Of a stretch of 41,055 bases of DNA, positions 20,923 to 29,163 are shown one piece after another (position 1 is the first letter of the stretch; each line of letters opens with the position of its first letter). The DNA is taken from contig JALOAF010000008.1 of the NCBI GenBank assembly GCA_023228925.1, forward strand, positions 1 to 41,055, read 5' to 3'. A program made the position numbers and the translations under genes. A model generated the notes under the pieces. It had not been told where the DNA came from and ran no database searches. It saw nothing but the letters and a program-made list of their open reading frames with translations. This stretch comes from Candidatus Absconditabacterales bacterium (GTDB lineage: Bacteria; Patescibacteriota; Gracilibacteria; Absconditabacterales; Absconditicoccaceae).

Positions 20923-21339
20923 TTATCTCTTTGGTCTCTTTACTCCATACAAGGATCTACCTTGTTTTCTTTCTGGAACTGGATTTGCATCATATTTTCA
21001 TCTCATAATGTGATATTTTACTCCAGGAAGATCTTTTACTCTTCATCACTTTACCAATACAACACTGTGTTCTTGTAGAGTATGAGATTGACCAGGAATA
21101 TATGCCAAAACTTCTGCTCCATTTGAAAGTCTAACTTTTGCAAATTTTCTTTGAGCTGAGTTTGGTTTTTTTGGTCCCATTACTCAAACTTTTAAACAAA
21201 CTCATCTCTTGAATGGAGATGGCATATTAACCTTTTTATTGTTTTTTAGTTTATTGATAGAAAATTGCAAAACAGGTGATTTTGATTTCTTTTTTTTGGC
21301 TTTTCTTCAATTTTTAATTAATTGGTTGATTGTAGGCAT
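20923..21339 (-). CDS. rpsL: 30S ribosomal protein S12
   Basis: A 138-aa protein. Seen: [64 protein letters not shown] and a C-terminal GVKRPKR. TGA codons fall on invariant glycines, including both in KGGRVKDL, which is the best in-window proof that TGA means Gly. The decoding-site lysine in PKKPNSA is unchanged. It is the first gene of the translation operon on the minus strand, with a promoter-like sequence about 56-83 bp upstream. Confidence 0.97.
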
Positions 21340-21394
21340 AATTTAGTATTTTCTAGTAAATTAAAATGACATAAAAATGTCATCAAATGAAATC

Positions 21395-21422
21395 AGTATA
21401 AAAAAATTAAAACAAAAATCAA
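21395..21422 (-). promoter_or_regulatory. Probable promoter of the rpsL operon
   Basis: On the minus strand TTGATT (21417-21422) and TATACT (21395-21400) are 16 bp apart, upstream of the rpsL ATG at 21339. The overlapping TTGACTTGAT sequence closely resembles one upstream of the foreign gene block near 26900-26915. Confidence 0.5.
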
Positions 21423-21771
21423 GTCAATTTATAAAAAAAGTTTTTCTGTTAAATCAAAGTCTATTAGCTGTTTTAAACACAAGTATAACTTTTCATACCA
21501 CAAAAAAATAAAAAACATTTTATTTATTCAAAAACAAACAGCTTTCAAAATTTATAAAACTACTAATCCTTGTAGAACTACAAAAAATCCATTACACATA
21601 AATTGTTGTTCTAAATAGTCTGTCATTTCGAAGTGTTCTAGCTTGCGAGAAATCCCCTATAATACTATTAGATTTCTCCCAACAATTACAGTCGAAATGA
21701 CAAATCCGCAACAATAACAACTCGAGATAACATAATAAAACAATCTTCCTAGTTAATGTTTTTTCTACAAC
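21423..21771. repeat. Intergenic spacer with element B
   Basis: 21622-21701 is a complete 80-bp element B: GTCATTTCGAAG at one end and TCGAAATGAC at the other are complementary, as are inner arms AGAAATC and GATTTCT. The preceding 21585-21600 carries an AATCCATTACACATAA fragment also seen next to the B copy at 16880. The rest is AT-rich without a gene. This host-type repeat lies within about 130 bp of the end of the Bacteroidetes-like block. Confidence 0.75.
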
Positions 21772-21802
21772 AAAAAAAAAGTGCCAGTAAAAACCAGCAC
21801 TT
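21772..21802 (-). terminator. Rho-independent terminator of the 893-aa gene
   Basis: On the minus strand AAGTGCTGG and CTGGCACTT pair (with two G-U) around TTTTTA, followed by eight T. It starts 26 bp after the TGA stop of the 893-aa gene. If TGA were read as glycine the coding frame would run through this hairpin to a TAG at 21765. Confidence 0.8.
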
Positions 21803-21827
21803 TCTTTAAAATAGCATTATTCAGGTA

Positions 21828-24509
21828 TCATTGTTTCATAACCTTAAAAGGTTGTGAAACCTGTCCGTCTTGCATTACAAAACGAACAAAATACATACCT
21901 GGAGTAAATTCTGATACATCTATTGTAAGATGATCTGAATTTACTCTAATTTCGTATAATATTTTTCCCATAATATCAAAAATCTGACATTCAGATATTT
22001 CGACATTATCCAATGTGATATTTAAAATATCGCTCATTGGATTTGGGAAAACATTAACGATATCAATCAAAGATATATTGTCCACTCCTACTGGACCAAT
22101 GGTAATTTGCAAAGAAGCTGATTCTTCGCAATGTCCATTGCTATAAGAGTAAACAATATCGTACGTCCCCACTCCCCAGTAAGCTGGGTCAAAGAAAACG
22201 CCTGAAATCTGTCCATTAACAGTCAACTGTCCTCCAGGAGGAGAAACTTCTAACTGAAAAGGATCTGCATTTTCTTCAACATCTGTAGGACCAACTAAAG
22301 TCACTATAGGAGAAGAATGAACAACAATAATTACCTCATCATCACCTCCACACATAGCAGATGGTAATGAGTAAGTAATTGTGTGTTCTCCCTCTCCCCA
22401 GAAATCTGGGTCAAAGTTTGCACTAGATGATACTCCATCAACCATATAATAGCCACCACTAGGTGTAGCGCTCAAGTTGATTGGAGAATCTCCTGTACAC
22501 AATTCAGTAGCAGGGGATGAAATAACCACATTTACTGGAGCATTAACAACAATGTTATCAGATGCTATAGCTATACAACCATAAGGGTCTGTATAGGTAT
22601 ATAAAATCTGATGTGTTCCTGCACCAGCCAAAGCTGGATCAAACACATTGTTGTCTACTCCAGGACCACTATAAACACCACCCGTAGGTACGCCTCCAGT
22701 TAGCACAAATGGTGCATACTGGATACAAGTAGTACCAGTTGGTATGTTGAGAGTGGTAGTTGGTGGATGATGGACAGTTATCAACTCCACTACAGAATTA
22801 TAACATCCTGTAGTTGGATCAGTATAATGTGCCTTAATATCATAAGTACCTCCTACAGCAACTGTAGAAGGATAAAAAATATTACTAGCAACACCTACAC
22901 CCGTAAACCACACTTGCCCACCATTGTAAGGAGTTACTGTAGCCAAGGAGGTCAAGCTTATTGGCTCTCCATCACTACAGATATCATCCTGCAGATTAAA
23001 TGAAATAACTGGCATCGGATTAACAGGCACGAATACACTGTCAACATCCGAGCAACCAAACTCATTGGTCACAGTCACATAGTACCATGTAGGCGCTAAT
23101 GGATTGACAGTAATCTCAGGAGTTGTTGCTCCGGTTGACCACAAGTAAGAGTCACCACCCGATGCCAATAAGTTAACATCCGATCCACCACAAGATGATG
23201 AACCAGAAGTGATAATTGCATTTGCTACTGGTACTGGATCCTGTCCTACAGTAAAGTAGAACGGACTGCCAGTTGCATGGCAACCATTAGCATCTGTGAC
23301 TGTTAGAGCATAACCTCCCTGAGCAAGATTACTCACGGAAGAAGTAATCGCTCCAGTACTCCATTTGTAAGAATAAATTGGAGTACCTCCAGTCACAATT
23401 ACATTAGCAGACCCAAGAGGAGTCCCACTACAATGGATATTATCCACTGTAAGTGTAGCCACCAATTGAGTAGGCTGAGTAACTATAACTGAAGTAATGG
23501 CTTGACAACCATTGTCATCTGTAACTGTCACAGTATAAGTTCCAGCTCCCAATCCTGTAGCCATGGACGTAATCTGTCCATTGCTCCAAGAATAAGAATA
23601 CGGAGCGGTTCCTCCACTCACATTCACTGTCGCGGTACCGGTATTGCTACCAGCACACAAGACATTTGTATGTGAAGGTATAGTAGCTATCAATGGAGGA
23701 TCTATTGCCACAACTACTGATGTAGTAGCTGAACAGCCATTAGCATCAGTAACTGTTACAGTATAAGTTCCTGCTGACAACCCACTTACAGCTGATCCAG
23801 TATGATTACCAGACCAATTGTATGTGTAAGGAGTTGTTCCTCCAGTTGCATAAACCGTAGCAGAGCCACTATTGACTCCAGTACAGTTAACATTTGTGAC
23901 ATTTGCCACAGATAATTGCAACTGGACAGGTTCTCCAATAGTGGTGTCGTAAGATTTTTGACAGCCATTAGCATCAGTTACAGTAACTGAATGACTTCCT
24001 GCTGTCAAATAGTTGTTTATTGAAGTAGTTACTCCATTATCCCAATGATATGTGAATGGCATTGCACCAGTCTCAGGAACAATAGTTGCAGAACCATTAG
24101 CTTGACCAAAACACTGTGTCGAAGACACAGATGTAATGTTTGCTGATGGTAATTGATTCACTGTTACAATCCCTGCCCCAGAGGCCGTTCCGGAGCAATC
24201 TTGATTATTAACAGAAACCAATGTATACACTCTATTAGAATTAGGACTCACACTCAAATAATGAGGCGAATTCACTAATCCAATGAGGTTGTAGTTACTA
24301 ACACCGTCCGTATAGACTATGTCTACTGGACCGTGTGTGAACGAAATCGACAATTGTGCAGATCCACCTACACAAATTGTGGATTGTCCACTTATTGTTG
24401 CGGTTGGAGTTGCTTTCCAAGCTCCTCCAAGATCCACTTCTTCATTTTGTGCAAGCACAAATGAAAGTAGACCAACAATAAAGATGATAAATAATATTAA
24501 TTTTTTCAT
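21828..24509 (-). CDS. SprB-repeat surface protein with type IX secretion sorting domain
   Basis: An 893-aa protein of Bacteroidetes type. Residues 1-20 are a signal peptide. Residues about 125-420 hold four SprB-like repeats, each ending in variants of AGTYTVTVTDANGC with GGTxPYxYxWS in the middle. Residues about 430-800 are further immunoglobulin/PKD-like modules with GVYSGPGV and FDPAYWG motifs. Residues 807-893 are a type A C-terminal sorting domain (VFPNPMSDILNI, DIMGKILYE, FTPGMYFVRF). All glycines are GGN; no TGA is in frame, and the gene stops at TGA (21828-21830), which this host reads as Gly. The natural sorting-domain end PFKVMKQ fits that stop. G+C looks visibly higher than in the neighbours. 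Type IX machinery is not expected in this lineage, so the gene is foreign or the contig is chimeric. Confidence 0.9.
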   Translation of the reverse strand: MKKLILFIIFIVGLLSFVLAQNEEVDLGGAWKATPTATISGQSTICVGGSAQLSISFTHGPVDIVYTDGVSNYNLIGLVNSPHYLSVSPNSNRVYTLVSVNNQDCSGTASGAGIVTVNQLPSANITSVSSTQCFGQANGSATIVPETGAMPFTYHWDNGVTTSINNYLTAGSHSVTVTDANGCQKSYDTTIGEPVQLQLSVANVTNVNCTGVNSGSATVYATGGTTPYTYNWSGNHTGSAVSGLSAGTYTVTVTDANGCSATTSVVVAIDPPLIATIPSHTNVLCAGSNTGTATVNVSGGTAPYSYSWSNGQITSMATGLGAGTYTVTVTDDNGCQAITSVIVTQPTQLVATLTVDNIHCSGTPLGSANVIVTGGTPIYSYKWSTGAITSSVSNLAQGGYALTVTDANGCHATGSPFYFTVGQDPVPVANAIITSGSSSCGGSDVNLLASGGDSYLWSTGATTPEITVNPLAPTWYYVTVTNEFGCSDVDSVFVPVNPMPVISFNLQDDICSDGEPISLTSLATVTPYNGGQVWFTGVGVASNIFYPSTVAVGGTYDIKAHYTDPTTGCYNSVVELITVHHPPTTTLNIPTGTTCIQYAPFVLTGGVPTGGVYSGPGVDNNVFDPALAGAGTHQILYTYTDPYGCIAIASDNIVVNAPVNVVISSPATELCTGDSPINLSATPSGGYYMVDGVSSSANFDPDFWGEGEHTITYSLPSAMCGGDDEVIIVVHSSPIVTLVGPTDVEENADPFQLEVSPPGGQLTVNGQISGVFFDPAYWGVGTYDIVYSYSNGHCEESASLQITIGPVGVDNISLIDIVNVFPNPMSDILNITLDNVEISECQIFDIMGKILYEIRVNSDHLTIDVSEFTPGMYFVRFVMQDGQVSQPFKVMKQ

Positions 24510-24528
24510 ATTTTTTTTATTTTTTTTG

Positions 24529-25725
24529 TTAAGGTTCTATTACTGGAAAGTTTGAACAACCAGTTGTGGTTGAGACAATCCTTGTATGCACATTTTGTGT
24601 TCCATAAGGAATGTCAACATCAACATTTACTGGTCCTACACCAACAGGTAACTGTGGATTTGAAGAAACAATCTCATATTCAGTATCATGAGTTGGATTC
24701 CAAAACTCAACATTAAATGGTCCAGTGCCACTAAATCCTGAAACTTGCAATGTCATATATTCACCATTACAAGTACTAGATGGTATTGGAGTTACAGTTA
24801 AATCAGGCAGCTGATCAACTTGGATATTCAAAGTATTTGAGGTACCTTGACAACCATTGTTGTCAGTAACTATCACATAAGCACTCTGCCCATTCTGAGC
24901 CATTGAAACCGGCCATGAACGAGTAGGCGAAGCTACTGTTGTAGGAGTCTCTGCTATGAAAAATTGCCAAGAAGCAATGTTTGCATTACCACTTGTTTCA
25001 TTTATCACTGCAGTCTGAGCATCACAGAAATGATTCTGTAAATTCAAGTCGTCAAATGCAACAACCGGAGTTGGGTTATTGTACACCGTCATAGCAACAG
25101 CCTGAGCTGGTGGTAATATCGCTGAACAAGACCCATTGGAAACTGCAAAAGATATTGACTGTCCATGAGTAGGTGTATACTGGAAAATATTACTCGTTGG
25201 ATCAGAAACAACCACAGGTATTCCATTCACAGACCAAGTATAAGTTGAAGATCCTGGCAAAGCATTATCTGCTCCAGCCACAAAATCCACTTGAGTTCCA
25301 GCACATACCACACTTCCACCAGTAGCAACCAAACTTAAATTAGCTGGTGCTTCAAGCACAGAAACAAAAACAGTTGTGTCTCTAGGACAAGTAGGCATTC
25401 CAGGGTTTAAATTTATAGTAAACTCATAATTATTACCCACCAAAGACAAATCTGAAGTTGTAAAATTTATTGAATTACTATAGCCATTAGCCGTAACACC
25501 AGGATATGTACTAGAAATAGTCCAAGCATACGTACCATCCAGAGTTAAACTGAATGTTACTTGCTCTCCCACACACACTGATGTAGGAACATTATTGAAA
25601 CTTATCCAATCTGGTGTTTCAGCCCAATAACTAGACAAATTAATTTTACAATTGTCTGATTGAGCAAAAATGTTGCTATTTAACACAGTAACAGCAACTA
25701 CTAATAAAAAAACTAATTTTTTCAT
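24529..25725 (-). CDS. Bacteroidetes-like secreted immunoglobulin/PKD-type protein
   Basis: A 398-aa protein. Residues 1-21 are a signal peptide (MKKLVFLLVVAVTVLNSNIFA). The rest is a string of beta-sandwich modules with conserved cysteine pairs and phrases such as VVCAGTQVDF, VIVTDNNGCQGTSN and CNGEYMTLQVSGFSGTGPF, common in gliding-bacterium adhesins. The last ~95 residues are similar to the end of the next protein upstream (both reach TTGCSNF/TATGCSNF). It has no sorting domain. No in-frame TGA is present; the stop is TAA. It lies 19 bp upstream of the 893-aa gene and 44 bp downstream of the 287-aa gene, so the three probably form an operon. Confidence 0.85.
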   Translation of the reverse strand: MKKLVFLLVVAVTVLNSNIFAQSDNCKINLSSYWAETPDWISFNNVPTSVCVGEQVTFSLTLDGTYAWTISSTYPGVTANGYSNSINFTTSDLSLVGNNYEFTINLNPGMPTCPRDTTVFVSVLEAPANLSLVATGGSVVCAGTQVDFVAGADNALPGSSTYTWSVNGIPVVVSDPTSNIFQYTPTHGQSISFAVSNGSCSAILPPAQAVAMTVYNNPTPVVAFDDLNLQNHFCDAQTAVINETSGNANIASWQFFIAETPTTVASPTRSWPVSMAQNGQSAYVIVTDNNGCQGTSNTLNIQVDQLPDLTVTPIPSSTCNGEYMTLQVSGFSGTGPFNVEFWNPTHDTEYEIVSSNPQLPVGVGPVNVDVDIPYGTQNVHTRIVSTTTGCSNFPVIEP

Positions 25726-25769
25726 AATCTTTAATTTTAATTTTTGTTAATAATTTTAAATTTTGTACA

Positions 25770-26633
25770 TTAAAAATTAGAACAGCCAGTCGCTGTATCA
25801 ATAATTTTTAGATGCACTTCATTTGTCCCATATTCAATCGGGACAGTGAGCAATCCTCCTGAACTAGTGACAGAATAATCATCACCATACTGAACATTAT
25901 GTTCGGTGTTCCAAAAGGATAAAGTCCAAAAGCCACTTCCAGTTAACCCAGAATAAGTGAACTCCATATCATCCCCATAACAAGTAGGAGATGGAGTCAC
26001 TGATCCCAGATCAGGAATCTCATGGACTGTCATACTAATGGGCTCAGAAGTAGTTGAACAACCATTTTCACTAACCACAACAACAACTGTATCGTTATTG
26101 TTCAATAAGCTAGATGAAAATAAATTGGTCTCTCCTATCTGTTCCCTCACTCCATTAACTTTAAACTCATATATTGCTCCACCAGAGGCCAAAAAAGTCA
26201 CCTCTTCACCAGCACATATTGTACTGCTACTAGCAGACAACATAGCAGTTGGCAGATCAACTAAATGAATATCAAGGAATGCTTGTCTAATCCCACCACC
26301 TTGCATATACACAACCAACCAGTAACGATAATAATAATTACCAACAGGTAAAGTAGAAAATGGGGCACTTATTGTTAAGTCACCACCTCCAACTTGAGAA
26401 CTACTATACACAGGTCCAGACAAAGTAGACATAATCTGCTCAGTCCAAACCACACTCTCTATATTCCCGCCATCCAAATATGCCGTTAAATCAATATTTT
26501 GATTCTTACAAACATTTATTTTACAAGAAGTTGAAGGAGAGGAACAAGCATACTCGTTAATTCTAGCTGTTTGTGAAAAAGCAGAGAAATAAGATGACAC
26601 AAATAAAAATAAAAACAAAACTGCTTTCTTCAT
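25770..26633 (-). CDS. Bacteroidetes-like secreted protein, paralogue of the next gene
   Basis: A 287-aa protein from the ATG at 26633, chosen because it opens a proper signal peptide (MKKAVLFLFLFVSSYFSAFS). The frame stays open upstream to 26858, but that part does not look like a protein start. After the signal come beta-rich modules with CKINVCKNQNIDL, TICAGEEVTF and VVVSENGCSTTSEP, then a C-terminal module shared with the 398-aa protein (TCYGDDMEFTYSGLTGSGFW...TATGCSNF). It ends abruptly after that module. No in-frame TGA; stop TAA. Function unknown, probably adhesion-related. Confidence 0.8.
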   Translation of the reverse strand: MKKAVLFLFLFVSSYFSAFSQTARINEYACSSPSTSCKINVCKNQNIDLTAYLDGGNIESVVWTEQIMSTLSGPVYSSSQVGGGDLTISAPFSTLPVGNYYYRYWLVVYMQGGGIRQAFLDIHLVDLPTAMLSASSSTICAGEEVTFLASGGAIYEFKVNGVREQIGETNLFSSSLLNNNDTVVVVVSENGCSTTSEPISMTVHEIPDLGSVTPSPTCYGDDMEFTYSGLTGSGFWTLSFWNTEHNVQYGDDYSVTSSGGLLTVPIEYGTNEVHLKIIDTATGCSNF

Positions 26634-26948
26634 AACTTTTAAATTTTTTAGATTAATTTTTTTGCAATAAAACAAATAAACACCATTATAAATCTTCTCA
26701 TGACTTAACAAAAAGATCTTGAGATTTTTATATATTGGTGGAGCATTTATTCTTTTCCCAAAAAAATCAATCAGGTTAGACAATAGATTTTTCATAATTT
26801 TTTCTTCTTTGATTGATTTTAACGAACTTCCAACTCCTAGGCGTTGGATACCTAACAAACCATAATATATGATTTATTACATAAATTTTAGGTATTTAAA
26901 AACAAAAGTCAAGTCATTTTACAAAAAAAACAACACTTTTAGTAAATA
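26634..26948. other. Leader of the foreign block with an 18-bp palindrome
   Basis: The spacer lies upstream of the 287-aa gene. 26830-26847 is CCAACtCCTAGGcGTTGG, an inverted repeat with one mismatched pair, about 200 bp before the gene. Around 26900-26915 the minus strand reads TGACTTGACTTTTGTTTT, much like the rpsL promoter region, so a host-type promoter may serve the block. The open frame in 26634-26858 (75 codons) has no TGA but no protein-like character. Confidence 0.5.
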
Positions 26949-26975
26949 CAAAAAAGCCCAGCATTTTGCCAGACT
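26949..26975 (-). terminator. Terminator after the second SLH protein gene
   Basis: On the minus strand AGTCTGGCA and TGCTGGGCT pair (including G-U pairs) around AAA, followed by TTTTT. It is about 110 bp beyond the stop of the gene at 27085 and would isolate that gene from the Bacteroidetes-like block. Confidence 0.6.
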
Positions 26976-26979
26976 TTTT

Positions 26980-27084
26980 CAGTGTACAGTTTACAATATT
27001 CAGTACACAGTTTACAATATTCAGTGCACAGTTTACAATATATAGTTTACTTGCAACTTGCAACTTGTAACTTTCAACTTTCAA
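26980..27084. repeat. Compound tandem repeat: 3 x 21 bp, then 5 x 7 bp
   Basis: 26980-27042 is three copies of a 21-bp unit (CAGTnnACAGTTTACAATAT plus one base). 27049-27083 is five heptamers ACTTGCA/ACTTTCA. The last partial heptamer overlaps the TAG stop of the SLH protein gene. Both arrays are non-coding. Confidence 0.85.
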
Positions 27085-28515
27085 CTATTTTACCAACTTA
27101 GTATGTGATCTATTTAACATCAACATCACCCAACCTCTAAGCTCATAATCCCAAGGTTGAGATATTTTTTTCATAATTTCAACTGAATTTAATGCTTCCA
27201 AATGATAATTGTAAAATGGATCTCATCCATTGTAATAATCTCATCGTATAGCTCTAGACAAAACAGTACCAAATTGAGCTCTAGTCACTACCCCAGTAGG
27301 ATCAAAACTAGATTTTGGGATTCATTTATTGTCCACCCCCATCAGTCACATTTGACATGATTGGATTATAAAAGCATACAAATCTTGTCATTTTAGATAA
27401 TCTATATCATCAAAATCACAAACAATACCAGTGTTGGCTTTTACTCCAAGAACTTTCTTTGACCATTGAACCATCATCTTTGCCATATGAGATCTAATTA
27501 ATTTTCACTCTAGATCTGCTTTAAAAATATTTGGCATAGTAGTAATTCACATATTATATGCATATAGATACGCTAAATTCAATTCTTGACTATAAGGAGA
27601 ATTTGATATATCTCATATTTTAGTATAATCTACAGGATTCAATCCTGCCCCAGTAGCCGTATTTCCTGTAGTTATCACTACACCTGTACCACTACAAGTA
27701 TTTCATAAGTTTCAATTTATACAATTTACTCCAGGTTTTTTTTGATAAGTACCACCTACACACATCAAATCTACAAAAGTACAAGTAGGTGTAGATGATC
27801 CACCTCATCATCCACCTCATCATCCACTAGGAGTAGGAAAACAAATGTCATATTGTACACGTCAAGTATCCTCGCTCCAAAGTCAATTATTACATTGTAT
27901 CGAATTTAATGTACAAGAACCAGAAGGTACAGAATAACCCGTCTTGTTAAATCCGCTTGTATAAGAAATTCATCATAAACTACAACTTGATGATGGCAAT
28001 CATCCAGAAAGAGTACATCAAGTATATATATACCCATTATCTATTGAATTAGATAAATTTACAGACCAAGAAGAGTTACAAGATATAGTTTTCTGTTCAC
28101 AAAGTCATGTTGTAGTCTTATATAATTGCATACTAAGTCAAGAATTAATAGTTTTTCAAGAATAAGTACAAGATGATGGATTTGACGCTGGATAACAAGG
28201 TTCATAAGGATTTATTGGCGAACCATTACAACTACAACCTAAACCACCTCATGGACAATACTCAAAATCATTACAAATAAAAACGCCTGTACTCCACTCA
28301 TTAGAACACAAATTTCAACAAAAATCTCCAGGCAAAAATTCTCATCAATCAAGAATTGTACAAGAACAAGCATCAGCAGTAAAAGGGCATTGTTGTCAAA
28401 TTTCACATGAATATAAATTTGGCGCCACTGGCGAACAACTACTTTGAGCATTAACAAAAGAAATAACACCCATAGCAAGTACCAAAACAGACAATATTAA
28501 TTTTAAATTTTTCAT
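27085..28515 (-). CDS. Secreted Cys-rich protein with C-terminal SLH-like domains
   Basis: A 476-aa protein. Residues 1-24 are a signal peptide ending VNAQ. Residues 25-225 carry many cysteines in short beta modules (FTADACSCTI, GDFCGNLCSN, YCPGGLGCSCNG). A poly-glycine linker (about residues 228-240) is written with mixed GGN and TGA codons. A small Cys module follows (TCTFVDLMCVGGTYQKKPGVNC). Residues about 305-476 are SLH-like and align by eye with the end of the 766-aa protein at 1828 (AYLYAYNMGITTMPN, CQMGLMG, FDPTGVVTRAQFGTVLSRA, final MLMLNRSHT). An S-layer or cell-wall-attached role is inferred. It has its own promoter and terminator. Confidence 0.8.
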
Positions 28516-28550
28516 CGGCATTTAAAAAAAATCTAAATAAAATTGAACAT

Positions 28551-28578
28551 AGGATATATTTTTATACACAAATGTCAA
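28551..28578 (-). promoter_or_regulatory. Probable sigma-70-type promoter of the second SLH gene
   Basis: On the minus strand TTGACA (28573-28578, perfect -35) and TATCCT (28551-28556) are 16 bp apart, 35 bp upstream of the ATG at 28515. Confidence 0.6.
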
Positions 28579-28600
28579 GCTAAAATACAAAAAAACAAAA

Positions 28601-28627
28601 AACCTAGTCATTAGCTAGGTTTTTTTA
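28601..28627. terminator. Bidirectional terminator hairpin
   Basis: AACCTAG (28601-28607) pairs perfectly with CTAGGTT (28615-28621) around a 7-nt loop. T-runs follow on both strands. It lies downstream of the minus-strand gene at 29164 and just upstream of the promoter at 28551-28578. Confidence 0.7.
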
Positions 28628-29163
28628 ACACACAACTCAATCTAAAACAAAGTGTCATTCTTACATATTATCATTTTTAGTATCATAGACTCAACATTAT
28701 CATTCTAAGGGCCATTGTTGCACATTGTCATTCTGAACAAATGCATTGTCATTCTGAGCAAAGCGAAGAATCCATTTGCAGTATCCTTGTAGTAATCCAC
28801 TTTCTATGAATGGATATTTCGCCCTATGGGCTCAATATGACCAACTTCTTGTCATTCTGAACAACTTGTTATTTTGATTATTTTATCTTGCAAGAAATCT
28901 TCACTACTGTCATTTCGATTGCCTCGAAAAGACTTCGATGGATTGTTCTATCTTGCGAGAAATCTTCCTGTAATGCTATTAGATTTCTCCCAACAATAAC
29001 AGTCGAAATGACAGAAGAACATCGTCATTCTGAGCGTAGCGAAGAATCCATTTGCAGTATCCTTTCATTTAAACAACCCTCTTTCAGCCAATGGATATTC
29101 CATCCTTACAGGCTCAATATGACACAGCACCGTCTTTCCATTCAAAACAACCAAAAACAACAA
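28628..29163. repeat. Intergenic array of palindromic elements A, B, A
   Basis: 28748-28841 is element A, 28909-29012 is element B (a longer version with extra inner sequence), and 29024-29123 is a second element A. Each begins GTCAT and ends ATGAC with complementary inner arms (GAATCCATT / AATGGATATTC in A; AGAAATC / GATTTCT in B). Partial copies precede them near 28725. A 109-codon open frame through this stretch is repeat-derived. No gene is seen. Confidence 0.8.

Noticed and set aside
22767..23003. 78-aa open frame opposite the 893-aa gene
   Set aside because: Shadow of the repeat-rich coding strand; no independent support.
26634..26858. N-terminal extension of the 287-aa protein to an ATG at 26858
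   Set aside because: The extension precedes a clear signal peptide beginning at 26633 and has no domain character; it overlaps a palindrome and promoter-like sequence.
26980..27042. CRISPR-like array (three 21-bp units)
   Set aside because: The units are directly adjacent with no spacers and no cas genes are nearby; it is a simple tandem repeat.
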